In this document: one piece after another, positions 53,350 through 62,600 of the stretch
Layout: each line of letters starts with the position of its first letter
Numbering within the stretch: position 1 is the first letter of the stretch
Notes under the pieces: generated by a model
Database searches by the model: none
Told to the model about the DNA's origin: nothing
What the model saw: the letters and a program-made list of their open reading frames with translations, nothing else
Source of the DNA: an uncultured Bacteroidales bacterium
GTDB lineage: Bacteria; Bacteroidota; Bacteroidia; Bacteroidales; P3
Assembly (NCBI GenBank): GCA_944321735.1
Contig: CALUMK010000011.1
Span: forward strand, 1-64,000
Direction: 5' to 3'
DNA length: 64,000 nt
Program-made: the position numbers and the translations under genes

Positions 53350-55227
53350 TTATTCCTGTTTTCGGCATGAAGACAGAAAATCCTGCAAGAAAGACAAGGT
53401 CCGAACCTCGGCCGGTATCGCCATTTTCTTGCGGATTTGATATATCGAAGCTTCCACGGTTCTAATGGAACGATGCGTAATTCCCGCAATCTCCTTCACA
53501 CTCAGATTCAACACCAACAAAGCGCAGATCCTCTGCTCCGTACGGGAAAGTTCAGGACAAGCTTCGTGCAAACGGACAAAAAAGGAACTATTCACCTGAT
53601 TGAAACAAAGCTCGAATTCTTCCCATGCGGAATCGTAATTGAAAGCCGAAAGGATCTCTTCCAGCCTTTGTTGGATTTCTTTGGTTTCACTTGCCTTGCT
53701 ATAACGCAGTTTCTTCACTTCGGTACGGCATTCGGCAATTGTTTCCGTAGCCTGTACCAATTGCAGGTTAAGCGTGGCCAACTGCTTGGATTTTTCTTCC
53801 ACATCCCACTTGTACTCAGTATTTTTCTTCTCAAAACCCTGTTCCTTTTCTTTCCTTTGCCTCCGTTCTTTGAAATAATGATACAAAGCCAAACAGAAAC
53901 TCATGCAGAAAATCAGCAAAAACACTATCAGAATAGCCAGAATCGTATTTTTGTGCCTATTGGACAATTCGGCATATTCCAACTGCTTGGCCAGCATCTC
54001 CATCGCCATCGCCTTCTCTTTCTGCTGGTATTCTTGCGAGAGCAGATTCATCTGTTCCTGCTGTTCCGCCCCAAACAGGCTATCACGCAAGGCCACCCCT
54101 CTTTCATAAAGTGCCAAGGCTCGCTTGTATCCGCCTTTGGCCTTATACAAACCGGCCATCTCCAAATAGGCGGTAGCTTCGATTTTTCGCGTTCCAATTT
54201 TCTGCGCCCATTCCAAGGCTCGCTGATAATAATCAAGAGCCAAGTCGTATTCTTGCTCCAAGCCGTACAAAAAACCCAAATTAACCAACGATATCACATG
54301 AGCATACCCCCAGAATGAAGAATCGCTCTTACCGCTTATGGCCGAGTTCAGACTGGCTTTTGCCAAATCCGACTCCCCGATTCCCATATAGATATTGCCG
54401 ATATTGTAGCTCCATATAGCGCGCTCTTCCTCGTTTTCTATCAATTTCTCCGCTTGTTGCATGACAATTACTGCCGAATCAAACTGATTGCGGACATAAT
54501 ACCATCCAGCCCAATTATTATAATACACCCACATGGCATCCCTGTCCACAGAATCCGCCTCCAACACAAGCTGACGCCCCCTGTTCAAATAATAGGCCGC
54601 TTGGGATTCTTGATCCAGATTCATAAACAGCAATGTCAGCGTAGAATAGGCTCGTACAGCATAACTTTCCTTGATCAAAACCTGGTCGGACACCGATCCG
54701 CCGATACGCGGAGAGTCGCCGAACTGTTGCGCAGACTCGCCGTCCGCCCCGTCTTTTCCTTTTGCATCGGAAACCGCTTTACCCTCCCCACAAAGTTCCA
54801 ATAAATCAAAAAAATAATGAACGCTCTGAGAATAAAAGCCCAAACGCATGGTAACCTGCCCAAGCCCATAAAGGCATCGCAGCTTGCAAGCAAACCATCG
54901 CATTTGCGCACCGTCATGCATACTGTCCAAGCGTCCCTTCACTTGTTCATACCGCCGCAAGGCTGGCAGATACTGTCCCAAAGAATTCTGCGCCGAAGCA
55001 TAGTCCAGCATCGCATCGATGCATTCGTACGCCTTATCCTGACGCTCCAATGTCGATATCAAGCTATCGTACGATGTCAGACGCTCCTCATAAGTCAAGA
55101 GCGCATCCTTGACCCTGTTCCTATAAAAAGCCTCCCTGGCCGCCAAATTCAAATCTGTTCCAGCTTGAATAGCATCCGAACAAAAAAACAACAATACTGC
55201 CCCGATAAAACCATATATCTTTTTCAT
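53350..55227 (-). CDS. Second membrane-tethered TPR protein with LuxR-like HTH
   Basis: A 625-residue protein with the same order as the gene at 27163-28854: signal peptide (to about 22), periplasmic TPRs (to about 400), a membrane helix (about 428-450), a charged coiled coil, and a C-terminal HTH (about 560-605; LSRTEQRICALLVLNLSVKEIAGITHRSIRTVEASIYQIRKKM). A Gly/Asp/Ser-rich insert lies near 148-182. The two proteins are clearly paralogous in plan though diverged in the TPR part. Ligand and targets are unknown. A TACCTTTG box on the minus strand (plus 55338-55345) lies about 110 bp upstream. Confidence 0.82.
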   Translation of the reverse strand: MKKIYGFIGAVLLFFCSDAIQAGTDLNLAAREAFYRNRVKDALLTYEERLTSYDSLISTLERQDKAYECIDAMLDYASAQNSLGQYLPALRRYEQVKGRLDSMHDGAQMRWFACKLRCLYGLGQVTMRLGFYSQSVHYFFDLLELCGEGKAVSDAKGKDGADGESAQQFGDSPRIGGSVSDQVLIKESYAVRAYSTLTLLFMNLDQESQAAYYLNRGRQLVLEADSVDRDAMWVYYNNWAGWYYVRNQFDSAVIVMQQAEKLIENEEERAIWSYNIGNIYMGIGESDLAKASLNSAISGKSDSSFWGYAHVISLVNLGFLYGLEQEYDLALDYYQRALEWAQKIGTRKIEATAYLEMAGLYKAKGGYKRALALYERGVALRDSLFGAEQQEQMNLLSQEYQQKEKAMAMEMLAKQLEYAELSNRHKNTILAILIVFLLIFCMSFCLALYHYFKERRQRKEKEQGFEKKNTEYKWDVEEKSKQLATLNLQLVQATETIAECRTEVKKLRYSKASETKEIQQRLEEILSAFNYDSAWEEFELCFNQVNSSFFVRLHEACPELSRTEQRICALLVLNLSVKEIAGITHRSIRTVEASIYQIRKKMAIPAEVRTLSFLQDFLSSCRKQE

Positions 55228-55337
55228 CTACTTCCTTGCATGTCAAAAAAAACAAACCGGACCGGACGCAAACCGGAGACTCAACATACCGGATCTCTGA
55301 TCCACATTTGCAAGTCACATTTACAAAATAAAAATTG

Positions 55338-55345
55338 CAAAGGTA
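55338..55345 (-). promoter_or_regulatory. -7 box for the second TPR/HTH gene
   Basis: On the minus strand TACCTTTG. No TTG at the expected distance. The gap 55228-55431 shows no other feature. Confidence 0.45.
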
Positions 55346-55431
55346 ATCAGATTATCCCAACCCCTTTCATCAGATTCCTCATCTGCCCAGCACTCTACAC
55401 ATTCGCGCCATCGTATCATATCCACACACCA

Positions 55432-57243
55432 TCATTCCTTTACGTTGGCTTTCAGCTTCAAGTAATCTGCCGAATCAAAAAACGCACGTTCCTCCAATAA
55501 AGACAGTGTTCGCAATTTTTCTTGGTAAAGACGTTTCATCTCGGCTTGCAAAGCCTGCAACTTTTTCGTGACGGCAGCAGCTTCTGCATCCACTTTCAAT
55601 CGTGGCAACAAAGGTCCTACAATTTCTTGAAGCCTGCCGGAGAAATAATTAGCGGCTTTCCGATACCGATCAGCACGTTGTTCCGGTGAAGCCTGCCTCA
55701 ACCGGCACAATTCCTTGAAAAAGTTTTCTCCGACCCTATAAATTTCCAGCTCAAACCTGTCTTCGGCTTCCGCAATATCCTCTGTCAAACGAGGGTACAT
55801 CTTCCGAAGAGACTTGGCAGCCACAAGCCGAAGATTCTGAAAAAGTTTTTCTATAGCCGAAAAGTCGAATTGTTCGGACAAGAGCCTGAACCGGTAGTCT
55901 TCCTTAAATTTATCCAACTGCAGTTTTCCGCATGGAACCTCCGCATGATGCAAGAAATCTTCTATCTGCCTGTCTCCGGCCAAGGCCTCTTGCGACAAAG
56001 GCGAACGCAAGACCAAGCCTTCCAATGAACGGCAACGACTCAATGCCACATATACCTGTCCATGCGCAAAAGCCCGCCCGGCATCTACCACCACTTTGTC
56101 AAAAGTCAGACCTTGGCTTTTATGTATCGTAATAGCCCAAGCCGGTTTCAATGGCAACTGACTGAAGGATCCTTCGGATATTTCCCGGATTTCCTTAGTC
56201 TCGGCATCTATCGTATAACGCACATTTTCCCACTTTTCGGGCATCACCTTGATTTCGTTGTCTTCACTCCTTACCCATACCCCGTCAGACTCGCACCGAC
56301 TAATCCGCCCTATCTTACCATTATAAAAACGATGCTGGGCATCGTTTTTCACAAACATAACCTGAGAACCCGGCTTGAATCTCAAGGTTTGCCAAGTCGG
56401 GAACGAACTTTCCGGAAAACTGCCGCTGACTTTGGCCTGATAATGGCAAAAGGCACCGGGAAGAGCTTCCGCATTTGCATCGTTAATCTTGTCCGCCTGA
56501 TAGTTATGCGTAGTCAACACTACATATCCTTCTTCATCTGCGGGCGTAAACCCTGGCATATAACGAGCCGAGAGCCTGTTCCAAGTCTCCGAATCCAAAT
56601 CTCCTTGCCGTATCTTCTCCAATATTCCGATAAACTCCTGATCTTTCTGCCTATAGATATGCTTAAGTTCCACTGTCAGGAAACCGGCCGCTTTCAATGC
56701 CGTGCTCTCGAAAAAATAGGGCGAGTGATAATAGGGCTTCATCTCGTTCCACTCCGATTCCTTGACAACCGGAGCCAATTGCCGTAAATCACCTATCAGC
56801 AACAGCTGGACACCGCCAAAAGGACGCTGGTCGCGACGATACTTCTGCAACAGACCGCTCACTTCATCCAGCAAATCCGGCCTCAACATGCTCACTTCGT
56901 CGATGACCATCACCTCCATTTTCTGCATCACATCGATTTTCTCCTTGCCTATCCTATACCTGTTCTTCCGATAATATCCTGGCAGATACAAACCAAACGG
57001 CAACTGAAAAAACGAATGCAAGGTAGCTCCTCCGGCATTGATAGCCGCAATACCGGTAGGCGCAAGCACTAAAATCCGTTTCCTTGCCCGTTCACGCAAT
57101 TCCTTCAAAAAGGTCGTCTTTCCCGTGCCTGCCCTTCCGGTCAAAAACACATTCTGGCCGGTTTCTTCCACCAAGCTTCTCGCCAGAAGGTAGTCTTCAT
57201 TGTGTCTTTCCAAATCAATGTATCCCTTTTGCTCCAATTCCAT
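55432..57243 (-). CDS. Pif1/RecD-like superfamily 1B helicase
   Basis: A 603-residue 5'-3' DNA helicase of the Pif1-like group. Walker A GRAGTGKTTF (36-45), motif Ia APTGIAAINAGGATLHSFF, Walker B VMVIDEVSMLRPDLLDEV, motif III LIGDLRQLAPV, and the C-terminal AWAITIHKSQGLTFDKVVVD and YVALSRCRSLEGL. These are the Pif1 signatures. Beyond residue ~430 is a helical tail rich in Lys/Glu, HRDC- or coiled-coil-like. Probable roles are replication restart or G-quadruplex removal. It is a chromosomal housekeeping type, not an obvious mobile-element gene. Confidence 0.88.
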   Translation of the reverse strand: MELEQKGYIDLERHNEDYLLARSLVEETGQNVFLTGRAGTGKTTFLKELRERARKRILVLAPTGIAAINAGGATLHSFFQLPFGLYLPGYYRKNRYRIGKEKIDVMQKMEVMVIDEVSMLRPDLLDEVSGLLQKYRRDQRPFGGVQLLLIGDLRQLAPVVKESEWNEMKPYYHSPYFFESTALKAAGFLTVELKHIYRQKDQEFIGILEKIRQGDLDSETWNRLSARYMPGFTPADEEGYVVLTTHNYQADKINDANAEALPGAFCHYQAKVSGSFPESSFPTWQTLRFKPGSQVMFVKNDAQHRFYNGKIGRISRCESDGVWVRSEDNEIKVMPEKWENVRYTIDAETKEIREISEGSFSQLPLKPAWAITIHKSQGLTFDKVVVDAGRAFAHGQVYVALSRCRSLEGLVLRSPLSQEALAGDRQIEDFLHHAEVPCGKLQLDKFKEDYRFRLLSEQFDFSAIEKLFQNLRLVAAKSLRKMYPRLTEDIAEAEDRFELEIYRVGENFFKELCRLRQASPEQRADRYRKAANYFSGRLQEIVGPLLPRLKVDAEAAAVTKKLQALQAEMKRLYQEKLRTLSLLEERAFFDSADYLKLKANVKE

Positions 57244-57424
57244 GTTTTTGCCCTTAGCTTCAAAATATCGTATCGAGTATTTGATTTTTCGTCCCCTATC
57301 TTGCCTGCGCCTGTCTCAACACCCTTGTCAAAATACGATCTTCCTTGTCAAAATTACAAAAACAACCGAAATTGCAAGAGCAGAATCCTTGCATTCCCAA
57401 AAGTCCAGATGCAACTTCAAGTAT

Positions 57425-59641
57425 TCAATATTCAATACCGTAAAGCTTGGTATATTCGCTCCAGCTTCCATCCGAAAACTCCATCTGCAAGCAATATCGG
57501 TAATAGGTGTTCATTTTCACATTCGCATCCACATGAACCTGACGGGATTCTTGCTGCCCGTCCAAAGCAACCAACAAACGCAAAGGTTCTGTTTCCGAAG
57601 CCCTGTACAAATAAACCCGTTTTACACACTTGTCATCCGGATTTTTCCATTCTACCTGTACAAACCGTTTTTCCCTATCGGCAAAAAGATCTAGTACAGG
57701 AAGTTTCACAGAAGGCATGTACTGGGCCGAAAACATAAAAGGCGCATGCGCAGTGTCCAAGACCCCTTCCCCATAAGCCACAATATTGAACAGTTGCAAT
57801 CCGGGAAGCGTGGAAGACGGGTATTCAAAAGAAAACGAAGCCGTATCCGCCAACTCGCCCGATGCCGGCAAAGGGAAATCGGCTATCGCTACCCATTTTG
57901 CCGTATCCGATTTATGATACAAACGGAAACCTTTCAAATAAGGAGACTTTCCATGATACCACGCCAGCTCCACTCCAGCAGGATGCCGATGGCAATGCTG
58001 CAAAGCAAACAGAGCCGGTGCTGGTTTCTGAGGCCGAAGATTCTTCACGGCCAAGGCTTCACTGAAATCCGACATATTGCCGGTCCTATCTTCGGCCGTC
58101 ACCCGGTAATAGAAATACTGAGCCGTCTTGAGCGACAAGGTGTCGAGAAAAACAGTATCCTCCAATACCGAAGATGTCAACTGAACCGGCTCGCCATCTT
58201 TTGAATTACTCAAAAACACCCGGTATCCCGCCAGATCCTTTTCGGGCGAGGCTTGCCAGCTTAACCGCATCCGGCCGTTCCCATCCACCGCATATGCCAA
58301 GCCCACCGGAATCGCCGGCGGCAGGCTGTCAACCATTTGATAAAAGAAAGGTAGCGAAAAAACAGATTCTCCATGCTTGCCCACAGCTCGCAAGTAAAAA
58401 TAAGACGAATACGATTCCAAATCGGAAATTTCTATCAGAAAAATCTGCCGTTCCCTTTTGCTTATTTCTCCTTGCACCAAATGCTCCGCTCCTGGCTTCT
58501 GATAAGGAGAATGCGTCACATACAACTCCATTTTCTCTACACAAGGCTCTTGCTCGGCCGAAAAGGACCAGGCTACCGCCAAATTCCTAGAATTCAATGC
58601 ATAGACAGAATCTATACGGGGTATCGCCCGCAACAGATCCTTGCCTTGCCCGGCACGGCTCTCCGCCACCACGATTTCCTGACCAAACAAATCCCGCCCC
58701 AAAAGCCGATAGACATATTTTTGATTATTAGAAGGAAGGCTGTCGCGATACACCATCCCGTCGCCGCTCCTTTCCTGCAAGGATGTATAAGGAACATCGT
58801 TCAATCTCACGTAATCGTCCGGTTTCGGATTATCGCCTTCGGCCCTCTCTATATAGTATCCTGTGAACATGCAAGACTCGAAACGATCTCGCCAGGTCAA
58901 TTCCACCATCCCGTCCCCGTATTCCGCATCCAAGACCTGCAAAGGCGGCACCATGGCGAAATTCTCGAAACGAGAAAAATAAATAGCCGTATCGTTTCCA
59001 TCAAAGGACGAATCCACATAAACCCGATACAGATAATAGGAATCAGACTGCACTGTTGTGTCCTTATACCCCATCGTTCCAAGACAAGCTACGGGGAAAG
59101 ATCTGTCGTAAGCCAAATTGGCCAAAGTGAAACGAACCATCTTTTCCTGCAGGCTTTCCGATATGGCCTTCCACGGCGAATTTCCGGACTCATCGTTCCC
59201 CAACGTAAATTGAATCTCTGATGAAAAAACAGCTTCTCCCAACAAGGCCGCATAATCATCTTCCATAGCCATTCTTGCCAAAGAAGCGGTATCCATTGCC
59301 AAAAACGGAGGAATCCGAATCAGTTGCCTTACAGGAGGCGGAACGCTATCCGAATATGCCAAAGCCGAAGACAAGCGTGCCGTGTCGAATGCATAGCGTT
59401 CCAGCACAAAGCCTCTTTGCATGGCTGCCATCCACAAATCATAATCGCCTGCAGCCCATCGCAACAGCACCGCTTTTTCTTGACCTCTCCCCACCAAATG
59501 CAGGCCTTCCAGAGATTTGCCTCCAGCAAGCGTATCCCGGGCAGACAATACACAAGGCAGCCAAAGTACACACAAGCCCATCCACAATCGTTTGACCACT
59601 CTCACTGGCAATAAATTCTGTTTTTTCCTATCCTTTTTCAT
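57425..59641 (-). CDS. Exported multi-Fn3 protein, unrecognised family
   Basis: A 738-residue exported protein. N-terminal signal-anchor or signal peptide (basic start MKKDRKKQ, hydrophobic core to about residue 35, ..VLSA). The rest is a chain of fibronectin type III-like units: repeated patterns such as VELTWRDRFESCMFTGYYIERAEG, RMRLSWQASPEKDLAGYRVFLS and VQVEWKNPDDKCVKRVYLYRA, spaced about 95-110 residues. No T9SS sorting domain and no enzymatic motif is visible. It lies 50 bp downstream of the large gene at 59692 and is probably co-transcribed. I do not recognise a named family; the pair is treated as one module. Confidence 0.75.
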   Translation of the reverse strand: MKKDRKKQNLLPVRVVKRLWMGLCVLWLPCVLSARDTLAGGKSLEGLHLVGRGQEKAVLLRWAAGDYDLWMAAMQRGFVLERYAFDTARLSSALAYSDSVPPPVRQLIRIPPFLAMDTASLARMAMEDDYAALLGEAVFSSEIQFTLGNDESGNSPWKAISESLQEKMVRFTLANLAYDRSFPVACLGTMGYKDTTVQSDSYYLYRVYVDSSFDGNDTAIYFSRFENFAMVPPLQVLDAEYGDGMVELTWRDRFESCMFTGYYIERAEGDNPKPDDYVRLNDVPYTSLQERSGDGMVYRDSLPSNNQKYVYRLLGRDLFGQEIVVAESRAGQGKDLLRAIPRIDSVYALNSRNLAVAWSFSAEQEPCVEKMELYVTHSPYQKPGAEHLVQGEISKRERQIFLIEISDLESYSSYFYLRAVGKHGESVFSLPFFYQMVDSLPPAIPVGLAYAVDGNGRMRLSWQASPEKDLAGYRVFLSNSKDGEPVQLTSSVLEDTVFLDTLSLKTAQYFYYRVTAEDRTGNMSDFSEALAVKNLRPQKPAPALFALQHCHRHPAGVELAWYHGKSPYLKGFRLYHKSDTAKWVAIADFPLPASGELADTASFSFEYPSSTLPGLQLFNIVAYGEGVLDTAHAPFMFSAQYMPSVKLPVLDLFADREKRFVQVEWKNPDDKCVKRVYLYRASETEPLRLLVALDGQQESRQVHVDANVKMNTYYRYCLQMEFSDGSWSEYTKLYGIEY

Positions 59642-59691
59642 TTTCTTCACTTTTTATTTCAATGCACTTTTTCAATTCTTTTTTACTCCAC

Positions 59692-62600
59692 TTATTCGAC
59701 CCTGTTCTTGAACACCATGCGCCGCCGCGAAGTCACCGTGCCGTCTGGCAGCACATATTCCAACCAGACCGGATAATCACCTTTCCGAATGGGAACAAAC
59801 TTCTTTTTGAGCCAACCCAAATAATAAGGTCTGCCAAGAGCCCCCATATTAGCTACTCCGTACAATACGTTCTCAAAATCTTTTTTATACTGAAAAGGCT
59901 GGTAGTAAATCCATGGGAAATAATCATTAGCCGTTTCGTTGTAAAGGCTCGATGGATACACCGCCCAATCCGGAATTGCATCCGAATGCGCTGCCGTTCG
60001 GTCAAAGGACACAAAACCATCATAAGGATACTCCTTGTAAACCAACGGATAAACATCTTCCTGAAAATAAGGCTCCGTTCCCAAATCGGCCTTGACCCGA
60101 ACCAAAGGCTTGCCCTCCGTATAAAGGCTTCCTTCTCTTTCTATCTTGTCAAAACCTTCGCCCGCCTTCATCTTGGCTTGAAGATAATGCACATCAGGTT
60201 CTGTCACATAGGGATTTCCATATTCATCCATGTTCATAACAGGGGTACGGTAGGTTTTTGTTATCGAAAGACGGGTCATCTTCTCACCGAAATTGGCATA
60301 ACGGCTCGTCCGGAAAGAATATTGCAATATCACCTTATCCTTATCGGATTTAAGCAAGGATCCCGACAACTGCACAGTCTCCTGATTCAAACTGCCGTCT
60401 TCAGACTCATACAGGAGCGCCGAACCAGAAGTCATCTGGGAAGACGGATCTTCCCCCTGCCCGGACACATAGGCGGCCTCCCCCTTATGCTGCAAGACAA
60501 AGAATAGCATGTAATCCGTTTCTGGCTGCATACCTTGCGGTATTGTCCAAAGAAGCCGACGGTCTGCTTGATTATAAGTAAAAGCCACATCCAAGGTGTC
60601 CGTACCCGACACTATGAAAACCCGTTTTTTATAGTCCGCATCCGTCAACAGCCCCGCCATGCCTCTTTCCAAGTAAACAAAACCGCGATTGTACTCTCTC
60701 GGGAGAAAATACTGCTGATTCCTGACCGGGTAACAAAAACGGACATTACTCCAAGGAATGCTGTCCGGTCCATCTCCGGTCATGAAAGCAAATTCCCTGC
60801 TCTCCTGATAGCCGCCCCCATCCTCATCCTGCAAAGCCTTCCAAGAGGCGCCAGACTTTTCCTTGGCAGCAACCGTCAAACGGCAATCTATCCTAGCATT
60901 CGGAGGCAAGATATCATGCGAAACGAATTCCACCTTCCGCTTGTCTTCATTCCAACTCAAATCCCCGTCCAAACGAGTACCTCCGTACCAAAACTCGTAT
61001 TGATCCAAATCTATCTTCATCTGTTTTTCTTCATTGTAATACTCTTCTTGAATCTCCGTTTCCAAAGGCAGATTGAAAGCCGCTTGAGGCATAGAGAAAA
61101 CATCCACGTCCGTAGCATTTTCCCCCGGCAAGACATCGGCAATAATCTCCACGCCATCGGCAAATCCTTGATTCAGTATCGTGCAAGGAGTCCCCAAATC
61201 AAAACCCAGATTGAACCTGCCTTTGACCAAACCATTCAACAAGGAAACATTCAACCCTAAGTCTCCCGCAAAAGAAGAGGGGTTAGGCAAACCTGCCCGC
61301 AACAATGTCCCAACTTCTCCTTTCAACACAGAAAAATTGCGTTTTTTCCCGAACAATTTCAGATACAGGCCCACATCGGCCATCATATAAGCATAAGCCT
61401 GACCTTGCGCATACCAGCCATTGATACCCGGCTGCTCTCCGCTTTCCAGACAGATACTGTTCTGATACTGCTTGAGCATCACATCAAAACCCACTTCCGC
61501 ATCAAAATCCGCATAGAAAATCAGCAAAGGAATCGTGCCGGTTCCCATGGAAAAGGATGCCCCGAAAGCCAAGCCATTGCCTTGTGCCAATTCAGAAAGA
61601 GATGGCCGTGGATAAGAGACATTCATCAAGGATGCCACATTTGAAGGAAGTTCGGGGAATGCCGGCAAACGGTTTCCTGTCATGAAATAGGCATTCAAAC
61701 CAGCTTGCAACGGCCCCACTTTCATCTTCAAGCCCAATGGATGATCCGGCTCGCCCACTTTGACATACCATTCGTCCCCGCCAAAACTCATGCCCATCTG
61801 CCCAAGATGACCTTTGCTCCCGCTGCCCTTGATGATTCCCATATCCATATAGGAGTCGAACGTCCCCGTAAACTGTCCATTTTCTATGTCTAACAGCAAC
61901 TTGACCTTAGCCGAAATAGAGGCTTCCGATGCAATAGCCACTTGCTGGGATTCCAAAGACGGCTGCACCGCTTGAGCCAATTGCAAGACTTTCTGGTTGA
62001 AACGCTGCATCGCATTCATCTCTTTCGACATAAGTTGCCCGGCTCCCATCAATGCCATGGAAGACAAGCCCCCATGCTGGTTAAACAACATTTCCATCGT
62101 GAGTTCCGCATTGAAAAGCTTTTCATTCTGCGCAGCCAGCACCACCGAAGCCTTCAGACCCAAGGCTTTTGTATTGTCCGGTTCGTAGAAGATGCCGGAA
62201 GAGGTTCGTCCCAAATCCGATTTTCTGTCCTTGTCTTCCACCATTCGCATCCGCCGATACGCACCGCCGCCGATTGCGGCAATCTTGAAACCGGGTCCTA
62301 TCGGGATACCTGTCGTTCCCAATTGAGCCATTATATCCACATACCAATAACGAAAGTCTTCCCTGCTTCCAATCATCAAATCTCCCCGTATCCCCAAAGA
62401 CAAGGGCGTGATTTCAAAATCCACGCTTCCCTGAAAACCATCCCCATAGACCGCATTATTGTCCACCAGTTCCACTTCCCCGTCAAATTTCAAACCGCTT
62501 TTCGAAAAATCAACAGCCACCTTGTCCACATCCACGCCTGCAAAATCCCAATTCTGCCGTCCTCCTTCTTCCTTTACTTCCGAATTGATCTTCATCCCGA

